Assembly: GCF_040412425.1 (NCBI RefSeq)
Contig: NC_089749.1
Coordinates: forward strand, 14,841,162 to 14,905,161
Direction: 5' to 3'
Source of the DNA: Macrobrachium rosenbergii
Lineage: Eukaryota > Arthropoda > Malacostraca > Decapoda > Palaemonidae
DNA length: 64,000 nt
Shown: piece by piece, positions 55,941 through 64,000 of the stretch
Layout: the number at the start of each line of letters is the position of its first letter
Position numbering within the stretch: position 1 is the stretch's first letter
Notes under the pieces: generated by a model
Seen by the model: only the letters and a program-made list of their open reading frames with translations
Database searches by the model: none
What the model was told of the DNA's origin: nothing
Made by a program: the position numbers and the translations under genes

Positions 55941-56945
55941 AGTACTGGAGTGGAAGGGGGTATACTGGGGTGGAAGGGGGTATACTGGAGTGGAAGGGGG
56001 GATACTGGAGTGGATGGGGGTATACTGGAGTGGAAGGGGGTATACTGGAGTGGATGGGGATACTGGGGGTGGATGGAGGGATAGTGGAGACAGGATGGAT
56101 GGGAAATACTGGAGGGGATGGAAATACTGGAGGGTGAGGGGATACTGGAGAGGATTGGAGGGAATACTGGAGAGGATGGGGGGATACTGGAGAGGATGGA
56201 GGGGACACTGGGGAGGATGGGGGGACACCGGAGAGGATGGGAGGGACACTGGAGAATGGGGGGACTGGAAAATGGGGGACACTGGAGAGGATAGAAGGGA
56301 ATACTGAGAGTCTTGTAGGATGAATACTGAGAGGATTGTGGGAATACTGAAAGAAAAATTGGTGGGAATGGTGAGAGGATTGCCAGGAATGTTAGAGAGG
56401 ATTGGGGGAATACTGAGAGAGGATAAGGGCCACTGGAAAGGTGGGGCCACTGGAAGCGTTAAAGGGAATACTGGAGAATTGGAAAGGAATAAAGGATTGG
56501 TGGTTTGGGGAGGATTGGGTCGAATACTTGTGAGGATTGGTGGGAATACTGAGAGGATTGGGTGAATACTGGAGAGGATTAAAGGGAAATAGAGATGATG
56601 GGGAATACGGGATATATAATCTGGAAAAAAACGTCATAAGATAGGCTCTGAGAAGTCTTGTATGGATGTATGACATACAAGGAATTGAATGAAAGAAAAA
56701 TAGTTGGTGTTGGTGAGAAATTGCCAGGGTGTTAGAGCGTTGGGGGAACACATAGAGGTCAGGATAGGGAAAGGAAAGGGTGAAAGCGTTAAAAGATATC
56801 AAGGAATTCTAAAGGAAGAAAGGAATTACGGTGGTTTGGGGCGGGGGTCGCCGTTTGTGATGGGTGTGGTAGTAGTAGCTTTTAGGTGACACAGCATTAA
56901 AGGGAAATAGCAAATGAGGTCGTTTTATATAATCTAAAAAAAAAC
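55941..56945 (+). repeat. G-rich 20-bp minisatellite within a higher-order duplication
   Basis: 55941-56100 consists of 20-bp units 'ATACTGGAGTGGAAGGGGGT'. They decay to 'ATACTGGAGAGGATGGGGG' up to about 56600. A block at 56341-56640 recurs, more diverged, at 56687-56945 ('AAGAAAAAT.GTTGGTG', 'ATTGCCAGG', 'GGTGGTTTGGGG' and 'ATTAAAGGGAAATAG'). Confidence 0.9.
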
Positions 56946-56957
56946 ACGGGTACTTTT

Positions 56958-57014
<57 letters not shown>
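56958..57014. repeat. (CT)n microsatellite
   Basis: About 28 CT units. Confidence 0.95.
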
Positions 57015-57018
<4 letters not shown>

Positions 57019-57167
57019 GGAACTGCTTGAAGGATGTTATAAACTTTTTTTGACATTGTTTGAACAAAAGTGTCGTACGTCTTGGTGAAATAGGAATTAA
57101 ATAAGATGTAAGAATTACATTAAAGAAACTGAGCTCTTGATAAACCATTAAAATTAAAATGCAGTGT

Positions 57168-57285
57168 ACCTCAGATACTTATTTCCTCATTGGATGGGTG
57201 GGTATCGTTCTCAGCTAGCACTCTGCTGGTCCCGTGTTCGATTCTCCGACCGGCCAATGAAGAATTAGAGGACCTCAGATAGTTA
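57168..57285 (+). mobile_element. Family C SINE head, copy 3, with target-site duplication
   Basis: A 90-bp insert (57182-57271) with 'GGATGGGTGGGTATCGTTCT', the B-box 'GTGTTCGATTCTCC' and 'GGCCAATGAAGAATTAGAGG'. It is bracketed by ACCTCAGATACTTA (57168-57181) and ACCTCAGATAGTTA (57272-57285). Only the tRNA-related head and first body residues are present. Confidence 0.9.
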
Positions 57286-57342
57286 CGCTAAGTGCTCGCA
57301 AGATTATTAAACAAAAACTTTGTGAAAATTACTATGTATAAA

Positions 57343-57344
<2 letters not shown>

Positions 57345-57402
<58 letters not shown>
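57345..57402. repeat. (CT)n microsatellite
   Basis: About 28 CT units ending in GAGAGA. Confidence 0.95.
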
Positions 57403-57405
<3 letters not shown>

Positions 57406-59050
57406 AGATATGCTGGCAAAATCCTGCCACCATCTGGTGATTATCATAATGGAGTGTGCCCGGGGGGGTTAAAAATGGCTCCCCCCCTTTTAACCAAATG
57501 TGACGAGAATAGAAATCAACCAACGACGCATAATGAATTAGTCTTGGAATGGAAGGGCGCGTCGAAGTAAAGAAGAAGAAAAAAAACATAAATACAGCCA
57601 CTGTAATACTTAAATGCTGATTTTACAGTAAAACGGCCAGACCCTGTGAAATTTCGCACCATTTTGTGTCATTTTGAACAGTTTTGTTGTTCTAATTATG
57701 AAAATGAGAATAATGCCTTGTAATTTACCGAAGAACGGACAGTTCTTAACGGCAGTGTTAACTGTGAAACAAGTTACAGCTCTCTTGACCTGTTTCTGTA
57801 AGATATTGCATGTAAATTGTAGTTGCTTTCAACAAACAGGTTTTGGTCCAGTGCTGCTGACTAAATGAATTTTAACTCTTCAAAATTATTTTTATTTAAC
57901 TTATAACATTTTTGTACTTTGATCCGAATTTGACGGAAAGATTGATATTTGTTAAAATTAGTTGCGTTGGCTTTCAAAAGCAGTTTATTGTTGCTGTTAA
58001 TAAGTTCACGTAAAATTTTGCATATATAATGAAACAAGAAGAAGCAATTTGACAATCTATTCTTGTCCATTGTACGCAAGCCTGGCATATGCACGTAAAT
58101 ATCTGTACACAAGCAAAAACGTAAGTAGTTTGTTAAATTGTTAATTATATTGTCGATGTAATGTGTCATTTTTTAAAACGTCATACTGGATATGAAGATC
58201 AAGTGGTGTACGTTGAATATCTTGTTCAAATGTGAGTTAAAGTTAAGTGTTTATCATGAAATGTTGTAGTGGTCGATTTTTTTAAACAATTTTTCAGTTT
58301 TTTCCATTTTCGAATTGATGAGTTAATAATGCTCTTGCGCAATAGTTTTTGATGTCTTTATTAGAGTAATCGGCATAAGTTCATCTAATCAGTTGTTTTA
58401 ACGCGCTTAATTGCACTCATTACGATGTTAATTGCATTCAAGTGGAATTCATCTTCGTTGAAACCTCTGGTTGCGTCTACCTTAGAATCCCATTTTCTAT
58501 GGTTGATCAGTTGTCCGTTTTCTTTCACAGCCTTTTATGGGTTTAATTAAACAGCGAGCCTCCAGATATAATTCGTGACCGCTTATTATTACGCCACCTC
58601 GGTCTGTCGGTCAGTCGGCATCCTTGTTACTTGCGGTAAATGAAAGAATGAGCTAAGAAGCCGTGCAATGGTCAGCTTGCGTCACGAACGGTTAAGGAAA
58701 AGACTGCGGTGAGCTTTCAAGACGTAAATGCGTAGTTATAAAGCGTGAGAAAACATTAGCGCTGGATTAAGTAGGTAGAGTAGCTTGGTGCCGTAAAGCA
58801 ACCTCAGGCCATTATTCCAGTTATAAAGGTACACGTAAGCAGTTGCAAGAGCGTTAAGAGAAAACGTTGTTAAACCAAGCGAAGGTTCATTTGGTTTTGC
58901 CGAAACAAATGACAGTCGGATCCTACCCTCGAATTCATATTGTAAAATTCTTTGAAGTTAGTGATTAAGAAGTTCTGGAAAAAAGGAAGAGGTGAATTAA
59001 GAGTATCTCTTGGACTTGCTTTGATTTTTAGTCTGATGGGTTTGTCATTA
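57403..59050. other. longest repeat-poor stretch, possible regulatory DNA
   Basis: About 1.6 kb without microsatellites or family elements. 58380-58570 is rich in homeodomain-type motifs ('TTAATTGCACTCATTACGAT', 'GTTAATTGCATTCAAG', 'CCTTTTATGGGTTTAATTAA'). No open frame has a recognisable domain. Confidence 0.4.
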
Positions 59051-60375
59051 TGCGTGAACCCCACCACCCCGGTGTTGAATGGAGTCTCAAAGGGCATCCT
59101 CGTCTTTCCTGGTGTTTTGGGGGGTCGTACTAGTCCTCGTGTTCCAGGGGCGTCGTCCAAGGGTTGTTTTTGCTGGGGAGGGGTACCTAGTCTTTCTTGG
59201 ATTGTGAGGGGGGGGGTCGTGATCCTCATCTAGCTTAAAATTTAATTTTAGAGCCCATGACCCTTTTCTTTTCGGGAGCGTGGCTAAAGGGAGCGCTACC
59301 CCCCTCATCCTGGGGGGTGTGGAGTTGTAAGGTGCATATATAATTTGGGTGGGGGGACGAGAGTTTTAGGAACAAGGTCCTCCACTATCTCATGGGGGTG
59401 GTGTTTTAGTAAGTTTGCCTCTTTGTCGATAGGCGATTAATTTTTGGGAAGCGTAGCTCCCTCTCATTTTTGAGAGGGGTTGAGCTTTAGGGAGTATGAC
59501 CCCTTGTTGCAGGGGGGGAGAGTTGGACATTGTGTAACTTTGTTGGATTTTTAAGGAGTGAACCCCCACCCCCCTTGTCCCAGGGGGGGGAGTTGGACAT
59601 TGTGTAACTTTGTTGGATTTTTAAGGAGTGAACCCCCACCCCACTTGTCCCTGGGGGCTGAAGAGTTTTAGGGAGCATCCCCCCCACATTTCTTATTGGG
59701 AGCTAGAAAGTTTTACAGTGTGTGACGCCTTCATCTCGAAGCGTGTAGGGGCTGAAATTTCAGGGAGCGTTGCCCCTTCATCTCTGGATGAAGTTGGGGT
59801 TCTTTGGGGGACCACTTATCTCATAGGGGCTGGAGTTCTACAAAACATAGCCCTCGTGTCAGGTAGGGTTGAAGTTTTAGGGAGGGTGGTCGCTTCCCCT
59901 TTGGGATCCGAATATTAGGGAGCGTAGTCCCTTGGCGGCCATCCCAAGGGGGTAGGTTTTTAGGGAGCATGAACCTTTGTCATGGGAGTGGGGAGGGAGG
60001 TTGCTGTAAGGGGTGTTCTCCCCCCATTTCAGAGAGGGGGAGCTGTATTTTATGGGGCATATTTCCCTCGACGAAGAGATTGGGGGTGCGTAAGGGAGCA
60101 TGGCCCCCCCGTTTCTGGTGGGGTTTTAGGAGTGTGACTCGTCTTAGAGGACCTCTAGTTTTGCCCCGCCCTTGCCTTCAACGATTTGATTTGGGCACCC
60201 TCTTCGTATTACCTGGATTTTAAAGAGCACCCTGCAATCCTTGTGTGGGGTAGTGTCTCTAGCTGCCTAGTTTTGCATAGTTTTAGGATAGCTGCTTCAT
60301 CTAGGAGGTTGTTGGTTGGCCCTCCAATTTTTGCGTATGGGGACCTAACGAAATTTAGGTTACTGGCCCTATTGC
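59050..60375 (+). repeat. 1.3-kb G-rich degenerate minisatellite
   Basis: Units of about 60-70 bp share 'GGGGGTTGGAGTTTTAGGGA' + 'GCGTGGCCCC' and are highly diverged. The exception is one near-identical 70-bp pair at about 59510-59650 ('AGTTGGACATTGTGTAACTT'). Several incidental frames of 60-119 aa occur on both strands. Confidence 0.88.
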
Positions 60376-60459
60376 CGTAGAAGCATCCATCTTTGTTACT
60401 TCAATAGCATTACAGTCACGCTTGTAGATTGCAGTATCCTGTTATTTAAACTTGTTGTG

Positions 60460-60462
<3 letters not shown>

Positions 60463-60500
<38 letters not shown>
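60463..60500. repeat. (CT)n microsatellite
   Basis: About 19 CT units. Confidence 0.95.
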
Positions 60501-60505
<5 letters not shown>

Positions 60506-61896
60506 AGTTGCCCCTGACACGTTCTGAGTTCCCGTTTAAATGCTGTTAAGAACGCAAGCGTACAGTTCTCCTACCTAGAGGGATCTAATCTTGAAACTCA
60601 TGCACGGCAGTCACGAACGGGCGCTCTTCCAAGCGTTAAAGAAATTAGTATCTTACTAACCTAGTTTCTTCATAACATTTTTGTGTTATGCAGCAACAAA
60701 GAAGAATAGAAAGGATAGTGGGGGAAACTTTAGAAATTATTTTGGGGAAAACTTGTAAGGGTGGGGTGTCTAACAAAAGTCATACTTGTTCCATGTTATC
60801 TAGTTTACTTAATAGGTGATACCTCTTTCAGTTGCTGATTTATTTTTTAGCTTGAATTTTCACTTCTGTGGCCGTATATGTAAGTTTAACGATCTGTACA
60901 AATTGGAGAGGAAAGCTATGCGCTTACTCCTACGGGAGTTAGTTTTATAAAGGAGACAGCTCTAGTGTGCAACCAGTCTGTTCAGTCTTTTATACCATAA
61001 TTGGAATTTAGATCATACATAGATCATACATAGACGAGACTTGTGGAGAATACACCACTGGACTGCATTTCGCTAAAAACAATTTTATTTTTCTTTTGAC
61101 AGTTTTGAGAAACATGTTAACGTCTCTGGAATTAATTCAAAGATAGAATTTCTGTTTTAGTTTGCAACAAACTCTATAGTACTAGTAATACTTGTCATTT
61201 TAGCAGCTCCTAAACTGATAAAATATTCCTCAGTGATACACAGATTAATTAGTAACGAAATAAGGAATAGATGAAAGAAGAAAAATGCTACTTTAATTTC
61301 TAATCCTTTGGAATTATGCAATTCAGTGTCAGTGTCTTGTTCCTTCCCAACAAGATGAAGCAGTGAATCTTGTCATTTCCAACCGGCATCGGACACACAA
61401 GCAAAATTAAATAATCTACCGAAGGCCCTTCTTTCCTACACCAATTCAATTGAGAATCCTACGATGAAAAATAGGGAAAAAGTTATAACCCCTTGACACA
61501 ATGTAGTGTAATTTTTTTTATTGAATTTGGAAGCACTGAAACCACTTTTCCAAAGAGCCTTTTTGCCATTTAGAGAAACTGCTTCCCTAAGAAAGTAGAA
61601 CTCTGTATATTAGATTCAGTTGGGTAGCTTTGTTAGTGTGTCTGGAAATTACGCCAACAATTGTCTTGTTACGTAAAGCTGTCTGGCATCGTGACTGCTA
61701 ATCACGAGAAACTTGTGGTAAAATTTCTAAAAATTCCCCAAAATTCCCAGATTCTGTCCCTGAGCACTCGACGCTTGCCATTACCCGTAACGTAAAGGAA
61801 ATCGTGAGAGTACTTTTATTACTGAAACTGGATTATTTTCATTTTTTTGTCTTAATGTTCTGTTGCTGTATATACAGTATATAGCTTTGCAAAAAT

Positions 61897-61900
<4 letters not shown>
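60501..61900. other. low-copy stretch
   Basis: About 1.4 kb of AT-rich sequence. No frame over 60 aa and no repeat family is recognised. Confidence 0.55.

Positions 61901-61970
<70 letters not shown>
61901..61970. repeat. (CT)n microsatellite
   Basis: About 35 uninterrupted CT units. Confidence 0.95.
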
Positions 61971-61974
<4 letters not shown>

Positions 61975-62569
61975 CCGTTCACCCACTCCAAATCGGACTT
62001 AATAAGTCCTGTCATTTTCCTGAACACCTCATAAATATAGATGTAATAAGTTTTAGGTGAAATTGCTTATTGGCAATTTTTTCTTCAATATAGTGAAGTT
62101 TATAGAAGTTTGATTGGAAGAGTATGAAAAGTTTCCCTTCACCATTATTTTTCTTTTTTAAATTGGCTTAGACCTTTATTGTTTATGTGTAATCAAAATG
62201 CAATTGGGAGTTTGCGCAGTGGTGAACAGCTTTGGCTTCTTAAAAAATAAATTTTTACTTGGGTTTTGCTAACGCTGAATTTCATGAGTAGGCTACTTAA
62301 ATTTCCCATTTTTTTTATTCGTCCACATTTCTAATTCTTTTGCTGAGTATAGTGTTCCCTATATAATAATTTTTTACTACTACAGTTAAACTAATGAATT
62401 GTGTTGATTTTTTTTCTTCCGTTTTTTACAGCATAGCTTTTAAGTGTGATAACATGTTTTTTCCCGATTTAAATTTCATAGGTCGTATTAACATGCAATT
62501 TCAATTCTGATAAACGTCGTTTAAATTGTAACTGAAAAAAAAACCTCTCGGATAAAAAGATTTTTCATT
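61971..62569. other. low-copy spacer
   Basis: AT-rich; nothing recognised. Confidence 0.55.
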
Positions 62570-62862
62570 TAGAGTTAAGTATACCTTAGTTTAACCAGAC
62601 CACTGAGCTGATTAACAGCTCTCCTAGGACTGGCCCGAAGGATTAGACTTATATTACGTGGCTAAGAACCAATTGGTTACCTAGCAACAGGACCTACAGC
62701 TTATTGTGGAACTCGAACCACATTTTACCGAGAAATGAAATTTCTATCACCAGAAATAAATTCCTCTTATTCTTCATTGGTCGGTCGGAGATTCGAACTC
62801 GCGGCCAGCCTAGTGCTAGCTGAGAACGGAACCCACCCGCTCAACGAGGAACTGAAAGGAGT
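62570..62862 (-). mobile_element. Family C tRNA-headed SINE, copy 2
   Basis: On the minus strand the head (right end) has 'CCTCGTTGAGCGGGTGGGTT' and the B-box 'GCGAGTTCGAATCTCCG'. The body has 'CCAATGAAGAATAAGAGG', 'AGCTGTAGGTCCTGTTGCTA', 'GGTAACCAATTGG' and 'CTAATCCTTCGGGCC', ending 'AAACTAAGGTATACTTAAC'. This is the best-preserved copy in the window. Confidence 0.92.
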
Positions 62863-63167
62863 TACCTCATAAATTTATTCACCTGAAGTTCCTATGAAAT
62901 GTTCTATGAAATGGTTTTTGTAAATGTAATTTGTTGCTGCTGTTTAAGTGATACAGTCATTGCTAAACCCCCCTCGCCCCAACCTGTGGTGCCAAGTGAC
63001 CAAATTAACAAAATTTCAATCGCTAACTGAGGAATTTTAAGTAGTCTCCAACTTCAAGTTGATCTGCCCCCGTTTTTGAAATCGGAATATCAAAAGAAAT
63101 ATTTACTTTAAACCATTTTTTTTTTTGTAAGCATTGGCTCCTGTCAATATGTTTGGGGATAAATCTG

Positions 63168-63305
63168 GTGTTAAAATGCCATTGTAAGAATGAAAGTAAG
63201 CTCAGTGTTGAAGAAAAAAAATTCAGATATGACGCACATGGAGTTAAAATGGCATTGTAAGAGTTGTAGAAAGCTCGGTGTTGAAAAAAAGAATAAAAAT
63301 ATGAC
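63168..63305 (+). repeat. about 73-bp tandem duplication
   Basis: Two units share 'GTTAAAATG.CATTGTAAGA', 'AAGCTC.GTGTTGAA' and 'ATATGAC'. Confidence 0.88.
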
Positions 63306-63749
63306 TGTCTCAAAAGAAACTTCGAAAAACCCTTCGGCTGTGAAATATATATTCTAAAACATCAAATGATCTTTTAGAGTGAGTGTGTCTATAAGTAGGC
63401 GTTCCACAACTACAAAAATACCAAAGACTTCTCGAGAAAATCAGTCGCCCTTCGGGACGATCTGACAATGGCCTTCAGCGAGTATACTTTTCATTTTACC
63501 CTTCTGAGTAGTTGTAGAACCCGAGGTACTGGCTAATGGAAGAAATATGTATCTAGAACCTTTTGTGCGATTATAGCAAGCTATCTAAATAGAGTATATA
63601 GTCGGTATAGTGAGTAAAAGCGTCAAGTTGCCCTACAGCTGTTCTTTAGTTCTTAAAACGGGAAAAATGTGTAGGCCTATGTAGATCATGTTTTCCATGG
63701 TGCCATTAATGTACTTCTTGATTTTTGAGAAGCATTAAGAAAATCACTC
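63306..63749. other. low-copy spacer
   Basis: Nothing recognised. Confidence 0.5.
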
Positions 63750-64000
63750 CCGTCGGGGGCTAGTGGCATTACTTAAGGTTCTTTGCAGCGTCCCTTCGGC
63801 CCCTAGCTGCGTCCCCTTTCGTTCCTGTTACTGTACCACCTTTCATATTCTCTTTTTTCCATCTTTCCACCCTCTCCTAACAATTGATTCAGTGCAACTG
63901 CGAGGTTTTCCTCCCGTTACACCTTTCAAACCTTTTACTGTGAATTTCCGTTTCAGCACTGAATGACGTCATAGGTCCCAGTACTTGACCATTGGCCTAA
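63750..64000 (+). mobile_element. Family A element, copy 9 (runs off the window)
   Basis: Well preserved from 'GGCATTACTTAAGGTTCTTT' through 'GCAGCGTCCCTTCGGCCCC', 'GCAACTGCGAGGTTTTCCTC' and 'CACTGAATGACGTCATAGG' to 'CATTGGCCTAA' at the window edge. The usual ATTCAATTC tail lies outside the window. Confidence 0.92.

Noticed and set aside
59087..60223. Cluster of overlapping 60-119-residue frames on both strands
   Set aside because: They arise from the G-rich degenerate array, with Gly/Pro/Val-rich content lacking any domain.

Overview
This window reads as non-coding nuclear DNA from an animal, most likely a decapod crustacean of the shrimp or crayfish type. The assignment rests on two things. 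The first is extreme microsatellite density: (CT)n, (TA)n, (TTA)n, (CA)n and (TCC)n tracts occur every kilobase or two. The second is several dispersed repeat families whose sequences I recall from decapod genomic DNA; that is memory, not a search. I found no bacterial-type gene organisation, no recognisable protein-coding gene, no rRNA and no free-standing tRNA gene. Every long open frame I examined is either a translated simple repeat (Ser-Leu, Arg-Glu, Ile-Tyr, poly-Asn runs) or a short orphan frame without a recognisable domain. The stretch is best described as intergenic or deep-intronic.

Dispersed families, named here for this annotation only. Family A is about 290 bp, ends near the motif CTGAATGACCTCATAGGTCC, has nine copies, and one copy is flanked by a perfect 13-bp direct repeat. 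Family B is about 390 bp, built from serial hairpins around a long inverted repeat, and has five copies. Family C is a tRNA-headed SINE of about 280 bp with two near-full copies and one short copy flanked by a 14-bp target-site duplication. Two further tRNA-like SINE loci lie at 20.4 kb and 40.0 kb.

Layout. 0-10 kb: 48-bp, 24-bp and 63-bp minisatellites, a two-unit duplication at 3.1-3.9 kb, B at 5.5 kb and A at 7 kb. 10-20 kb: a compound CT array, a 24-bp array between direct repeats, three B copies, a 375-bp tandem duplication, and a 32-bp minisatellite in which each unit carries an inverted CACTTG/CAAGTG pair (19.2-19.6 kb). 20-31 kb: a tRNA-derived SINE, ATT-block arrays, a convergent A pair and a three-unit GA-bearing repeat. 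31-45 kb: a 45-bp array, a nested higher-order array (32.45-33.78 kb), a compound CT array, C, an inverted-repeat cluster at 37.5 kb, twin tRNA-like heads at 40 kb and a GC-rich promoter-like patch at 42.05 kb. 45-57 kb: long TA tracts, one of them inside a hairpin, B and A copies, a 586-bp polypurine tract, an eight-unit compound CT array, a T-rich array of more than 800 bp and a G-rich array. 57-64 kb: a short C copy, a quiet 1.6-kb stretch with homeodomain-type AT motifs, a 1.3-kb G-rich degenerate array, C and A.

No genes act together here. The biology visible is repeat biology: retroposition, microsatellite-driven expansion, local tandem duplication and secondary-structure-prone DNA. I did not find a convincing new molecular system. 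The best candidates for a second look are the multi-hairpin family B, the inverted-site minisatellite at 19.2 kb, the nested expansion at 32.7 kb, and the recurrent arrays in which each unit carries its own microsatellite.
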